64,000 bases of DNA from Pontibacter amylolyticus (GTDB lineage: Bacteria > Bacteroidota > Bacteroidia > Cytophagales > Hymenobacteraceae), in contig NZ_BMFP01000007.1 in assembly GCF_014638845.1 (NCBI RefSeq), forward strand, positions 23,785 to 87,784, read 5' to 3'. Under the pieces are notes generated by a model that saw nothing but the letters and a program-made list of their open reading frames with translations, ran no database searches and was not told the origin of the DNA. Both the position numbers and the translations under genes were made by a program. Numbering within the stretch: the first letter of the stretch is position 1; every line of letters starts with the position of its first letter. Shown in pieces: positions 19,152 to 30,430 of this stretch.

Positions 19152-19844
19152 TTAAGCCGCCTTCTCCTTTTTCAGCATTTTGAGCAGGGCTTCCGCTGCT
19201 GGTTCAGAGGAGGCCGGATTTTGTCCTGTGATCAGTAAACCGTCTGTGACTACATAAGGCTGCCAGTCGTCGACCTTGGAGTAAATGCCGCCCAGCTCCT
19301 GGTAGCGGTCCTCCACCAGGAAGGGCACCACATTGGTCAGCTGCACGGCCTCCTCCTCGGTGTTCGTAAAGCCCGCCACTTTTTTGCCTTTCACGAGCGG
19401 CTCCCCGTTAGGGCCTTTGGCCTGCATCAGGGCGGCCGGTCCGTGACAAACGGCTGCCACCGGCTTCTGCTGCTTAGCAAAGTCCTCGATCAGGCGAATG
19501 GAGTCTTTGTCGTTGGAAAGGTCCCACAGCGGTCCGTGCCCGCCCGGGAAGAAGATGGCATCGTAATCGTCAGCGCGTACCTCCGTCAGCTTTTTAGTGC
19601 GGGAAAGTTTGTGCTGCAGGTCGTCGTCCTCATAAAAGCGCCTGGTCGCCTCGGTTTGGGCATCTTTCTCGGTGCTTTTCGGGTCGATCGGTGGCTGACC
19701 GCCTTTTGGGGAGGCGAGGTCCACTTTCACGCCGGCGTCAGCCAAGGTATAGTAAGGGGCGGCAAATTCCTCTATCCAGAAACCGGTCTTTTTACCGGTG
19801 TCACCCAATTGGTCGTGTGAGGTTAAAACAAATAATACTTTCAT
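19152..19844 (-). CDS. DJ-1/PfpI family protein (Hsp31-like glyoxalase/deglycase)
   Basis: A 230-residue class I glutamine amidotransferase-like protein. The nucleophile elbow AVCHGPAAL carries the conserved Cys followed by His, and the acidic partner lies in KTGFWIEEF near residue 23. This layout matches Hsp31/HchA-type glutathione-independent glyoxalases acting on methylglyoxal, or chaperone-like members. It sits upstream of pirin on the same strand but with a terminator between them. Confidence 0.85.
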   Translation of the reverse strand: MKVLFVLTSHDQLGDTGKKTGFWIEEFAAPYYTLADAGVKVDLASPKGGQPPIDPKSTEKDAQTEATRRFYEDDDLQHKLSRTKKLTEVRADDYDAIFFPGGHGPLWDLSNDKDSIRLIEDFAKQQKPVAAVCHGPAALMQAKGPNGEPLVKGKKVAGFTNTEEEAVQLTNVVPFLVEDRYQELGGIYSKVDDWQPYVVTDGLLITGQNPASSEPAAEALLKMLKKEKAA

Positions 19845-19907
19845 AGTCCTTGCTATTTAGATGGTTCTTGAGTCATTCTCTTTAACCCGAATTAACCGGG
19901 CAATGTT

Positions 19908-20813
19908 TTAGCCAAACAGTTCGGAGGACAGGTAACGGTCTCCCCGGTCACAGATAATACAGACCACAACGCCTTCTTCGAGTTCAGAAATCAGTCGGGT
20001 GGCCGCTGCCACAGCGCCACCGCTGCTCATACCTGCAAACACCCCTTCTTCCCGGGCCAGCCGTCTGGTCATGGCGGTGGCCTCCTGTTGCGACACATCC
20101 AGTATCCGGTCCACACGCTCCCGTTCGAAAATTTTGGGCAGGTACGCCTGCGGCCAGCGTCGGATGCCGGGAATCTGAGAGCCTTCCACGGGCTGGGTGC
20201 CGATGATCTGCACTGCCGGGTTTTGCTTTTTCAGATAACGCGACACCCCCATGATGGTACCGGTCGTGCCCATGGCCGACACAAAATGTGTGACGGCTCC
20301 TTTGGTGTCGTGCCAGATCTCGGGACCTGTGCTGCGGTAATGGGCGCCGTAGTTGTCCGGGTTGCCGAACTGGTTGAGCACCAGGTAGCCGCCTTTCGCT
20401 TCTTTCTCCCGCACATAGTCGATGGCCGCCTCCATGGAGCCCTCGGCCGGGGTCAGGGTGACTTTTGCACCATAGGCTTCCATGGTCTTTACTCTTTCCG
20501 GCGTGGCGCTGGCAGGCATCACCAGTTCAATCTCCACCCCAAACAACTGCGCGATCATGGCCAGTGCTATACCTGTGTTGCCGCTGGTGGCCTCTATCAG
20601 CCGGGTATTTTTGGTCAGTTCGCCTCGGTCCAGCGCTCCTTTGATCATGCCATATGCAGCGCGGTCCTTCACACTGCCTCCGGGATTGTGGCCTTCCAGC
20701 TTGGCCAGCAGTTTTACATGCGGCTTTGGCGAGATATTTCGCAATTCCACCAAAGGCGTGTTGCCGATAAAATCCAGCAGCGTGTGTGTCGTCATGTTTG
20801 TCTTTTTGTCCAT
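19908..20813 (-). CDS. cysM: Cysteine synthase B (O-acetylserine sulfhydrylase)
   Basis: A 301-residue PLP enzyme. The lysine that binds PLP is in NPGGSVKDRAAYGM (about residue 48). The substrate loop is ATSGNTGIAL and the phosphate loop GTTGTIMGVSRY. The short length and the CysM-like VEGSQIPGIRRW segment favour CysM over CysK. It makes cysteine from O-acetylserine and sulfide or thiosulfate. Translation may instead start at the second Met (MTTHTLLDF), six codons later. Confidence 0.9.
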   Translation of the reverse strand: MDKKTNMTTHTLLDFIGNTPLVELRNISPKPHVKLLAKLEGHNPGGSVKDRAAYGMIKGALDRGELTKNTRLIEATSGNTGIALAMIAQLFGVEIELVMPASATPERVKTMEAYGAKVTLTPAEGSMEAAIDYVREKEAKGGYLVLNQFGNPDNYGAHYRSTGPEIWHDTKGAVTHFVSAMGTTGTIMGVSRYLKKQNPAVQIIGTQPVEGSQIPGIRRWPQAYLPKIFERERVDRILDVSQQEATAMTRRLAREEGVFAGMSSGGAVAAATRLISELEEGVVVCIICDRGDRYLSSELFG

Positions 20814-21121
20814 CTGTATACCTAGTACGTTTACACCGTCGAATCGCTCACAAGCTTAAAGCCAATTCCTGATTCGGACAGGGTGTGCCTGAATGCTCCA
20901 GGATAAAGCAATTAAAGATTCGGGGTGCGGGTGCGCCTCAGCCCTGCAATTAGAGTCCGTTGCTGCGTGTTAATGCCATTGCTGCGGGCGCTACGACCTT
21001 AGGGTGTAACGTCGCTACGTAACCCACTTTCTAACTTTATACCTCTTTACTCCTGATCTCATCAACACCTAAACACCGAAACTTTCTTACCTCCAAACTT
21101 TATAAATTCTAACTTTGCACA
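20814..21121. other. 308-bp divergent intergenic region, cysM/dinB
   Basis: No gene. It contains a TATACCT copy at 20816, another near 21037 and the dinB promoter box at 21110-21117. Confidence 0.5.
21110..21117 (+). promoter_or_regulatory. -7 promoter box TAACTTTG directly before dinB
   Basis: Perfect match to TAnnTTTG, ending 4 nt before the dinB ATG (TAACTTTGCACAATG). Transcription would start at or within 1-2 nt of the start codon, giving a leaderless mRNA. Confidence 0.6.
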
Positions 21122-22195
21122 ATGCCTATCCGCAAGATCATCCACATCGACATGGACGCCTTTTTCGCCTCCGTGGAGCAGCGCGACAACCCGGAGCTGC
21201 GCGGTAAACCCGTGGCCGTGGGTGGTTCGCGGGCAAGGGGTGTGGTGGCAGCGGCTAGTTACGAGGCTCGCAGGTACGGGGTACACTCTGCCCTCGCCTC
21301 CAAGATCGCGGCACAGCGTTGTCCGCAGTTGATCTTTGTAAAACCCCGCTTTGAGGTATACAGCGCCGTATCACGTCAGATCCGTGAAATCTTCTACTCC
21401 TATACCGATCTGGTGGAGCCGCTTTCCCTGGACGAGGCCTACCTCGACGTGACCGAGAACAAGATCGGCATGCCTTCAGCCACCATCATCGCCAACGAGA
21501 TCAGGGCCAAAATTCAGCAGGAAACCGGCCTGACCGCTTCGGCGGGGGTTTCCTTCAATAAGTTTCTGGCCAAGATCGCCTCGGACATGAACAAGCCCAA
21601 TGGCTTCACCTTGATCCCGCCCGACAAGGCCGAGGAAATTGTGGCCGCCCTGGCAATCGAGAAATTCTATGGCATCGGGAAAGTGACGGCGGCCAAATTG
21701 CAGAGCATGGGCATCCTCACCGGGGCCGATCTGAGGGAGAAGACCGAGGAAGAGCTGGTGCGGCACTTTGGTAAAACGGGGCGCTACTACTACCGGATCG
21801 CCCGCGCGCAGGACGACCGGGAGGTGCAGCCGCACCGTATCCGCAAGTCCATTGGCTCGGAGCGCACTTTTGAGGTGGACCTGACGGAGGAGGAAGTGAT
21901 GCTGCCGGAACTGGAGAGATTGGCCAAAGAAGTGGCGCACGACATGGAACGGCTGCAAACCACGGCCAAGACCATCACGGTCAAGATCAAGTACTTCGAC
22001 TTTAACCAGACCACCCGCAGCAAAACCTTTCTGGGCGAGATAAAATCAGCCGACGCCATTTTTACCATTGCCCGCGACTTGCTGCGCACACCGCAGTTGC
22101 CGGCATACCCGGTGCGGCTCCTGGGTATAACGGCCTCCTCCCTCCTCTACCAGCACGATAAAATGGAAGGCTACCAGCTCACGCTGGAGTTTTAA
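21122..22195 (+). CDS. dinB: DNA polymerase IV (Y-family translesion polymerase)
   Basis: A 357-residue polymerase. The first catalytic motif HIDMDAFFASVEQRDNP holds the metal Asp residues, and SLDEAYLDVT holds the second Asp/Glu pair. A YSAVSRQIREI fingers segment, the SAGVSFNKFLAKIASDMNKP motif, a helix-hairpin-helix region and a little-finger domain follow. It performs error-prone bypass of DNA lesions. The C-terminus QLTLEF resembles a beta-clamp-binding tail. Confidence 0.95.
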   Translation: MPIRKIIHIDMDAFFASVEQRDNPELRGKPVAVGGSRARGVVAAASYEARRYGVHSALASKIAAQRCPQLIFVKPRFEVYSAVSRQIREIFYSYTDLVEPLSLDEAYLDVTENKIGMPSATIIANEIRAKIQQETGLTASAGVSFNKFLAKIASDMNKPNGFTLIPPDKAEEIVAALAIEKFYGIGKVTAAKLQSMGILTGADLREKTEEELVRHFGKTGRYYYRIARAQDDREVQPHRIRKSIGSERTFEVDLTEEEVMLPELERLAKEVAHDMERLQTTAKTITVKIKYFDFNQTTRSKTFLGEIKSADAIFTIARDLLRTPQLPAYPVRLLGITASSLLYQHDKMEGYQLTLEF

Positions 22196-22201
22196 ACAGC
22201 C

Positions 22202-23818
22202 CTATTTTTTGGCGGCGAATTTTTTGGCCAGTGCCCAGCTTTCCCGGTCTCCATCGGCCTCCGGAGCAATTTTTAGTAATTCCATGTAATAAGCCCTGGC
22301 CTTCTCCTTGTCCCTGGCACTTGCAGCTGAGGTGGCAGCTCCGTAAAGGCTGTTATATCGATTGGGCGATACCTTCAAACTTGCTTCATAGGCCAGCCTG
22401 GCCTCCGCTGGTTTTTTGCTCAGCAGCAGCATATCCCCCAATAGTTCTCTGGCAGGCAGGACGGCTCCCGGCGTAACCGGATGTTTGTCCAGGGCATCTT
22501 CTTTGTCAGCCGCTTCCCGCATCATGGCCAGCGCCTTGTTCTTATCTCCTCTCTGGTACTCCAGCCACGCTTGCACCGCCATTTGCTGGGCTTCGGCCTG
22601 CGCGGCCCAATAGCTGTCGCCTGCGCTGCTCAACTGTGTCTTCAATTTTTCCAGAGATGCAATCGCCTCTTCCGCCACAGCCGTGTTACCGGAACGGGCA
22701 GCACCTATACCTTTGGCAAAATGCGTAATGGCTTCGGCAGCCGGATATTTATACCAGGTGAAGTTTTCAGGCGATCGAACGGGTAAGGCAGCGGCTTCCG
22801 CCCATTTGCCCCTTTCGAGGGCCTGGCGGGCAGGTATAGCGGCAAGCGCGTAGGCCGTCGCGAAGGTAGGGGTATAGCCAGGCACAGCCTTCATTTTGTC
22901 GATCACCTCCTGTGCTTTCTTGTCGCGCCCCTGCTGCAGGTAGCCGTAGACCATGTAATCCAGTGCATGCGGGTAGTGCATGGATACCGTCTCTTTGGGC
23001 GACTGCCGGAGCGCAGCGTCGGCTGAGCGGATGTTCCAGTCTATGGCGTCCGTCCACTGGCCCAGTCGAACAAAGATATGGCTTGGCATGTGCAGGGCGT
23101 GCGGCACGTCCGGGGCAATGCGCTCATACTCCCGCGACACGTTCACCGCTTTGCTGGCCAGCAAGGGGTTATCGTAGGCATGGATGATGTAGTGGAACAG
23201 TCCCGGATGGTCAGGGTTGCTGGCGTGTAGTTTTTCGAGCAGTGCCCCCGCTTCTTTCTGGGTGGCGAAGGTCTTATCAGTCTTGGGGGCCGTGCCAAGC
23301 TGGCCCAGGGCATAAAAAGCGGCCGCCTCCACTTCATCCGGGTAAGTCTCATGCACCTCCTTATACCCTGCTTCAAAAGCTTTCAACTGGTCTGCATAGC
23401 TGGTATTCTCCCAGTTGTCATAAAACACGGAGACAGCCTTGATGTACGCTTTTTCCTTGTCTGTCAGCTGTTTTTGCTGCAGCGCTTTCTCCACGGCGGC
23501 CTTTCCTTTTGCCAGGTTTTCATCGGTGGGGCGCTCGCCCCACAGCGGGTGAATGTAACTCATGGCGATGCCCCATTGTGCCATGCCACAATCCGGGGCG
23601 GCTTTTGCGGCGGAGGTAAATTCCTGTTCTGCCTCCTCATACATCATGTGGTGCATGAGCGCCAGTCCACTGTCAAAATGCTGCTGGGCACCCTCACCGC
23701 ATGAGGTTTGCAGGTTCACGGTGCCGTGTTTGGTGGTATGTCCCTGAGCGGTTGCCTGGTAGGCAGGTATAGCGAAGGCCATGCACCATACGATGGCTAT
23801 AACATGTGATGTTCGCAT
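22202..23818 (-). CDS. Secreted tetratricopeptide-repeat protein
   Basis: A 538-residue protein. The start at MRTSHVIA gives a signal peptide (WCMAFAIPAYQATAQG). TPR-like helical pairs run through the protein, e.g. GLALMHHMMYEEAEQEFTSA and ARLAYEASLKVSPNRYNSLY. It contains an HxxH-type segment in PHALHMPSHIFVRLGQW. The gene is convergent with dinB (6 nt between stops). Function unknown; similar proteins are annotated only as TPR proteins. Confidence 0.75.
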   Translation of the reverse strand: MRTSHVIAIVWCMAFAIPAYQATAQGHTTKHGTVNLQTSCGEGAQQHFDSGLALMHHMMYEEAEQEFTSAAKAAPDCGMAQWGIAMSYIHPLWGERPTDENLAKGKAAVEKALQQKQLTDKEKAYIKAVSVFYDNWENTSYADQLKAFEAGYKEVHETYPDEVEAAAFYALGQLGTAPKTDKTFATQKEAGALLEKLHASNPDHPGLFHYIIHAYDNPLLASKAVNVSREYERIAPDVPHALHMPSHIFVRLGQWTDAIDWNIRSADAALRQSPKETVSMHYPHALDYMVYGYLQQGRDKKAQEVIDKMKAVPGYTPTFATAYALAAIPARQALERGKWAEAAALPVRSPENFTWYKYPAAEAITHFAKGIGAARSGNTAVAEEAIASLEKLKTQLSSAGDSYWAAQAEAQQMAVQAWLEYQRGDKNKALAMMREAADKEDALDKHPVTPGAVLPARELLGDMLLLSKKPAEARLAYEASLKVSPNRYNSLYGAATSAASARDKEKARAYYMELLKIAPEADGDRESWALAKKFAAKK

Positions 23819-24128
23819 GCTGTTGGTGTGTAAAGATTGGATTATAAAGAGTATCAGAAGCAAGGACGACGCACGTCGGAATTAAGCTGCCAAATGCTTA
23901 ACAGGGAGGGTCCGGACAAGGTATAGGGCAGGTATAGCTCATCCTATTTTTTTACTCATTTTGCTGTAATATGTTTATCCATTATAGCATTGTTCTGGTG
24001 TAAAGCCTGTAAATCCTCTTATCGCCGCCTGCCTGATTAAACCATTCTGCCGTGGCATAGTCTTGTATCTTATACCTGAAAACGGTATGTTGTGCATTAC
24101 TAATCTTAACCTAATCTTTCACCCCATT

Positions 24129-26636
24129 ATGAGCAAAAATGTACGCTATGCCCGGCTGGCTACACTCCTTCTGGCCGGTGCACTCGTAGCACCGCCTGCC
24201 TTTGCCCAAAGCAAGGAAAAAAAGAAGAAGAAAAAAGCCAAGCAGGAAGCCACCACAACACAGGCTACCCCGGCCGCTAAAAAAGAAGATAGCGGCGTAA
24301 AACCCTACGCCAGCGTCATCACCCCGAACGCCGTGACGGACGAAGGCCTTTTCAAGGTGCACCGCATCGATGAGAAGTACTTCTACGAAATTCCGGATAC
24401 CCTCCTGAACCGCGATATGCTGATGGTGAGCCGCATCGCCAAGACGGCTACCAACCTCGGTTACGGAGGTGAAGAGCTTAACCGCCAGATGCTGCGCTGG
24501 GAAAAGAAAGGCAACCGCATTTTGCTGCGCCTGATCTCTTACCAGAACGTGGCCAGCGACACACTGGAGATCTTCCATTCGGTACAGAACTCCAACCTGG
24601 CCCCCGTAATCCAGGCTTTCGATGTAAAAGCCTTTAACATCGGGGCTTCCGTGGTGGAGGTGACCGACTTTTTCTCGAAAGACGTGCAGGCCCTCGGTCT
24701 GAACAAGCGCCAGCGCGAGTCTTATAAGGTAAAGCGCCTGGACGACAAGCGTTCCTTTGTAGAAAGCATCAAAAGCTTCCCGCTTAACATTGAGGCCCGT
24801 TCCCTCATGACTTACGAGGCGACTGATCCGCCTGCCAACTCCAATGCCGGTACCATCACCGTGGAGCTGAACCACTCCATGCTCCTGCTGCCAAAAGTGC
24901 CAATGCCTGCCCGTCGCTTTGACGAGCGTGTGGGTTACTTCACTCTGTCGCAGACCGACTACGGCACCGACGAGCAGCGTGCCGCCAAGCGCCGCTACAT
25001 CGTGCGCTGGAGACTGGAGCCGAAGGACAAAGAGGCCTATGCCCGCGGAGAACTGGTGGAGCCAATCAAGCCGATCGTTTACTACATCGACCCGGCCACA
25101 CCGATGAAATGGCGCCCTTACCTGAAGCAGGGCGTGGAGGATTGGAACAAGGCCTTTGAAGCAGCCGGCTTCAAGAATGCGATTATCGCCAAAGATGCGC
25201 CTACCCCCGAGGAAGATCCGGAGTTCAGCACCGAGGACGCGCGCTACTCTGTGATTCGCTACTTCTCTTCCGAAACGCAGAACGCCTACGGCCCGAACGT
25301 GCATGACCCGCGCTCCGGCGAGATCCTGGAGAGCCACATCGGCTGGTACCACAACGTGATGAACCTGCTCCGTAACTGGTACTTTGTGCAGACGGCCGCC
25401 GTGAACCCGGACGCCCGTGGCGTGAAATTTAAAGACGAAGTGATGGGCGAGCTGATCCGCTTCGTGTCGGCGCACGAAGTAGGCCATACCTTAGGTCTGC
25501 CGCACAACATGGGCTCCAGTGCTGCCTTCCCGGTAGAAAAGCTGCGCGATGCCAAGTTTACCAAAGAGATGGGCACCGCCCCTTCCATCATGGACTACGC
25601 CCGTTTCAACTACGTGGCGCAGCCAGAGGACAAGGGTGTCGCCCTCATGCCAGGTATAGGCGTGTATGACAAGCATTCCGTGAAGTGGGGTTATACCTAT
25701 TTCCCGGAGATGAACGGGTACGACAACGTAGCCAAACTGTCGCAGTGGATCCTAGAGAAAGGAGACGATCCGATGTACCGCTTCGGCCGTCAGCAGGGCA
25801 ACCCGATCGACCCTTCCTCTCAGACCGAGGACCTGGGCGACGACGCCATGCTGGCCAGCCACTACGGCATCCTGAACCTGAAGCGCATCATGCCAAACCT
25901 GATGGAGTGGACGAAGGAGGAGAACAAGAACTACGACGACCTGCAGGAGATGTATGGCCAGGTGCTGGGCCAGTGGAACCGCTACATGGGCCACGTAACG
26001 GCTAACATCGGCGGGATATACGAAAACTACAAAACCTACGAACAGAAGGGTGACGTGTACGCTGCCGTACCGAAAGAGAAGCAGCAGCGCGCCATGAAAT
26101 TCCTCAACGAGCAGGGCTTTGCCACGCCAACCTGGATGCTGGACCAGAACATCCTGCGCAAGATCGAGTCAGCGGGCGCGGTGGAGCGTATCCGCACGGC
26201 GCAGGTGAACATCCTGAACAACGTGCTGGAGCCAGGCCGTATGCAGCGTTTGCTGGAGTCGCAGGCGGCACTGGGCAGCAAAACCTACACCTTGCCTGAA
26301 ATGATGGCGGACCTGCGCAACGGCGTGTGGTCAGAGATCGGAAGCGGCAAGAACGTAGACATGTACCGCCGCAACCTGCAGCGCGGCTACCTCGACCGCA
26401 TGGAATTCCTGATGAAGGAAGAGCAGCCTTCGGTTCCGGCCAGCGCACGCGCCTTTGCGGGCGTCACCACGGTGAAGGTATCCCAGTCTGATATCCGCCC
26501 GATGGTGCGCGGCGAACTGACTGCGCTACGCAACCAGATCAGAGCCTCCTTGCCGAAGACACAGGATAGCATGACGAAGTACCATTTGCAGGACGCACTG
26601 GCACGTATTGACAACATCCTGAATCCAAAAAGTTAA
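24129..26636 (+). CDS. Zinc-dependent metalloprotease (DUF5117/DUF4953 type), second paralogue
   Basis: An 835-residue secreted protein with a signal peptide (LATLLLAGALVAPPAFAQ) after start MSKNVRYA. A lysine-rich stretch (KEKKKKKKAK) follows cleavage. The catalytic site is HEVGHTLGLPHN (H449, E450, H453, H459) with Met-turn SIMDYARFNYVAQ. It has the same architecture as the product of 7834-10269 but is clearly diverged. Probably periplasmic or surface located; substrate unknown. Confidence 0.9.
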   Translation: MSKNVRYARLATLLLAGALVAPPAFAQSKEKKKKKKAKQEATTTQATPAAKKEDSGVKPYASVITPNAVTDEGLFKVHRIDEKYFYEIPDTLLNRDMLMVSRIAKTATNLGYGGEELNRQMLRWEKKGNRILLRLISYQNVASDTLEIFHSVQNSNLAPVIQAFDVKAFNIGASVVEVTDFFSKDVQALGLNKRQRESYKVKRLDDKRSFVESIKSFPLNIEARSLMTYEATDPPANSNAGTITVELNHSMLLLPKVPMPARRFDERVGYFTLSQTDYGTDEQRAAKRRYIVRWRLEPKDKEAYARGELVEPIKPIVYYIDPATPMKWRPYLKQGVEDWNKAFEAAGFKNAIIAKDAPTPEEDPEFSTEDARYSVIRYFSSETQNAYGPNVHDPRSGEILESHIGWYHNVMNLLRNWYFVQTAAVNPDARGVKFKDEVMGELIRFVSAHEVGHTLGLPHNMGSSAAFPVEKLRDAKFTKEMGTAPSIMDYARFNYVAQPEDKGVALMPGIGVYDKHSVKWGYTYFPEMNGYDNVAKLSQWILEKGDDPMYRFGRQQGNPIDPSSQTEDLGDDAMLASHYGILNLKRIMPNLMEWTKEENKNYDDLQEMYGQVLGQWNRYMGHVTANIGGIYENYKTYEQKGDVYAAVPKEKQQRAMKFLNEQGFATPTWMLDQNILRKIESAGAVERIRTAQVNILNNVLEPGRMQRLLESQAALGSKTYTLPEMMADLRNGVWSEIGSGKNVDMYRRNLQRGYLDRMEFLMKEEQPSVPASARAFAGVTTVKVSQSDIRPMVRGELTALRNQIRASLPKTQDSMTKYHLQDALARIDNILNPKS

Positions 26637-26658
26637 TTTTCCTGTTTTTATGATAGCG

Positions 26659-26690
26659 AAAGCCCCGGCCATCTTGGCAGGGGCTTTTTA
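26659..26690 (+). terminator. Terminator after the second metalloprotease gene
   Basis: Stem AAAGCCCC / GGGGCTTT with 13-nt loop and T run. Confidence 0.8.
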
Positions 26691-26778
26691 TTTGCTGTTT
26701 CTGTTGACTATTAACTAAGATATCCTATGCAAAAAACAGAACAATGGGGTACCGTACCGTAAAATCAAATATATCTTG

Positions 26779-26786
26779 TACCTTTG
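26779..26786 (+). promoter_or_regulatory. -7 promoter box TACCTTTG of pyrG
   Basis: Exact TAnnTTTG match 25 nt upstream of the pyrG ATG, giving a short leader of about 20 nt. Confidence 0.6.
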
Positions 26787-26808
26787 TAGCCCATAAAGTT
26801 TAACCTAA

Positions 26809-28425
<1,617 letters not shown>

Positions 28426-28459
28426 GCGTTAACCTAAACACATTATTTATTTTCATTAA

Positions 28460-30304
28460 ATGGATAGAAATCAAGCTATTGGCTTTGGATTGATTGCCGT
28501 GCTCCTGCTGGCTTACTCCTTCTTCTTCGCGGGTACGAACGAAGAAGCCAACACTCCGGCATTTGACCAGACAGCCAAGGTAGAGCAGGCGCAGGTGGGG
28601 CCCGCTGCCGTAGTCGAGGACGACTCGCTGGCGCAGGTGCGCCGCGCCGCCGCCCTGGGTACTTTCAGCGCAGCAGCAATCGGCGAGGCCAGCACCACCA
28701 CCCTCGAAAACCAGAACATCACTGTTTCTTTCAACAGCAAAGGCGGCCAGGTAGAGGAAGTGGTTCTGAAGAATTACAAAGACTACAAAGGCAATACGCT
28801 GGTGCTCTTTGACAAGGAAAGCAGCAAGACCGATGTGCAGTTCACCACAAATGACGGCAAGAACATCCGCCTCTCCGACCTGTATTTTTCCCCATCGGAA
28901 GTGCAGACGGTGAACGTTGGCGATGTGCCTGCCAAAACCATTACCTACCGCGCCGACCTGGGCAATGGCCAAACCATCGACCAGATCTATACCTTGGTTG
29001 ACAACAGCTTTGAGGTTGGCTACAAACTGGATTTCAAAGGTCTCAACAACCAGATCAGCGGCGAGAACGTGACCCTGACCTGGAACGATCAGCTGAAGCA
29101 GCTGGAAAAAGACATGCCGCAGAACCGGGCCAAGTCTACCATCAACTATTACACGGCTGACGAGAGCTTCGATCACCTCTCTATTTCGGAAGGCACTGAG
29201 GTTGAGAACATCTCCGAACCAATGAAGTGGGTGGCCAACAAGCAGAACTTCTTTACCGCAGGCATTATCGCCACCAACACCTTCGCTGGCGCCAAACTGG
29301 AGTCCGTGACCGATCCGGCTGACACTTCGGTGGTAAAGACCCTGAACTCCCAGATTCTGATCCCGACGGCTGACCTGCTCAGCGGCAAGGGTGAGTTTAC
29401 GTTCTACTTCGGCCCCAACGACTACAAGATACTGAAGCACATGGGCAACGAGTTCAACAAGAACCTTGACCTGGGCTGGGGCATTTTCTCATGGGTGAAC
29501 AAGTGGATCATTATCCCGGCCTTCGACTTCCTGGAGAACTACATCGGCAACTATGGTATCATCATCATCCTGCTGGTGCTTTACATCAAGCTGATCCTGA
29601 TGCCGCTTACCTACAAGTCGCATATGTCGATGGCGAAGATGAAGGTGCTGAAGCCGGAAATTGACGCCATAAAAGAGCGCAACGACGGCGACATGCAGAA
29701 AACGCAGATGGAAACCATGAAGCTGTACGGCGAAATGGGCGTGAACCCGCTTAGCGGCTGTATCCCGATGGTGCTGCAGATCCCGATCCTGTTTGCGATG
29801 TTCAACTTCTTCCCGAACTCGATCGAGCTGCGCCAGGAGGCATTCCTGTGGGCTGATGACCTTTCAACGTATGACGTGTTCGTGAACCTGCCGTTCACCA
29901 TTCCGTTCTATGGCGACCACGTGAGTATGTTCACGTTGCTGATGACGGCTTCCACGATCCTCTATACCTGGTCTAACAACCAGATGAACGTCTCGATGCA
30001 GGGCCCAATGAAGTACTACATGTACATGATGCCGATCATCTTCATGTTTGTGCTGAACTCGTTCCCGGCAGGCCTTTCTTTCTACTATTTCGTGTCGAAC
30101 ATGGTGACCTTTGGTCAGATGTCCCTGATGCGTAAGTTTGTGGACGAGGACAAGATCAGAGCCAAACTGGAAGAAAACCGCGACAAGCGCAAAGACAAGA
30201 AGAAAACGGGAGGCCCTTCGTTTACCGAGCGTATGCAGGAAGCCATGCGTGCCGCCTCCGAAAAAGAGCAGGAGCGCCGCAACAACCCGAAACTGAAGAA
30301 ATAA
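28460..30304 (+). CDS. yidC: Membrane protein insertase YidC
   Basis: A 614-residue inner-membrane protein. An N-terminal TM anchor (AIGFGLIAVLLLAYSFFFAG) precedes a large periplasmic beta domain (about 30-330). The conserved core has five TM helices, starting with YIGNYGIIIILLVLYIKLIL and including GCIPMVLQIPILFAMFNFFP. A lysine-rich C-terminal tail likely touches the ribosome. It inserts and folds inner-membrane proteins with or without SecYEG. Length fits the Bacteroidota form. Confidence 0.96.
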   Translation: MDRNQAIGFGLIAVLLLAYSFFFAGTNEEANTPAFDQTAKVEQAQVGPAAVVEDDSLAQVRRAAALGTFSAAAIGEASTTTLENQNITVSFNSKGGQVEEVVLKNYKDYKGNTLVLFDKESSKTDVQFTTNDGKNIRLSDLYFSPSEVQTVNVGDVPAKTITYRADLGNGQTIDQIYTLVDNSFEVGYKLDFKGLNNQISGENVTLTWNDQLKQLEKDMPQNRAKSTINYYTADESFDHLSISEGTEVENISEPMKWVANKQNFFTAGIIATNTFAGAKLESVTDPADTSVVKTLNSQILIPTADLLSGKGEFTFYFGPNDYKILKHMGNEFNKNLDLGWGIFSWVNKWIIIPAFDFLENYIGNYGIIIILLVLYIKLILMPLTYKSHMSMAKMKVLKPEIDAIKERNDGDMQKTQMETMKLYGEMGVNPLSGCIPMVLQIPILFAMFNFFPNSIELRQEAFLWADDLSTYDVFVNLPFTIPFYGDHVSMFTLLMTASTILYTWSNNQMNVSMQGPMKYYMYMMPIIFMFVLNSFPAGLSFYYFVSNMVTFGQMSLMRKFVDEDKIRAKLEENRDKRKDKKKTGGPSFTERMQEAMRAASEKEQERRNNPKLKK

Positions 30305-30325
30305 GCACTGTGTGCTATACCTGAC

Positions 30326-30356
30326 AAAAAGCCCCGAAGCAGTTCGGGGCTTTTTT
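30326..30356 (+). terminator. Terminator after yidC
   Basis: AAAAAGCCCCGAA / TTCGGGGCTTTTTT with GCAG loop; perfect stem and T6 tail. Confidence 0.95.
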
Positions 30357-30396
30357 GTTTGACCCTGTTCGCTGTTTTGCGTATAGGCCTATACCT

Positions 30397-30430
30397 ATAT
30401 AAATACCATGCGAATATAAATACCATGCGA
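30397..30430 (+). repeat. 17-bp tandem duplication over a start codon
   Basis: ATATAAATACCATGCGA occurs twice without a gap (30397-30413, 30414-30430). Each unit contains an ATG. The first reads ATG CGA ATA TAA, a three-codon upstream ORF; the second starts the lipoprotein gene. Confidence 0.9.

Noticed and set aside
24111-25487. 458-codon open frame antisense to the second metalloprotease
   Set aside because: Shadow of a strongly supported gene; Val/His/Leu-rich composition typical of antisense GC-rich frames.
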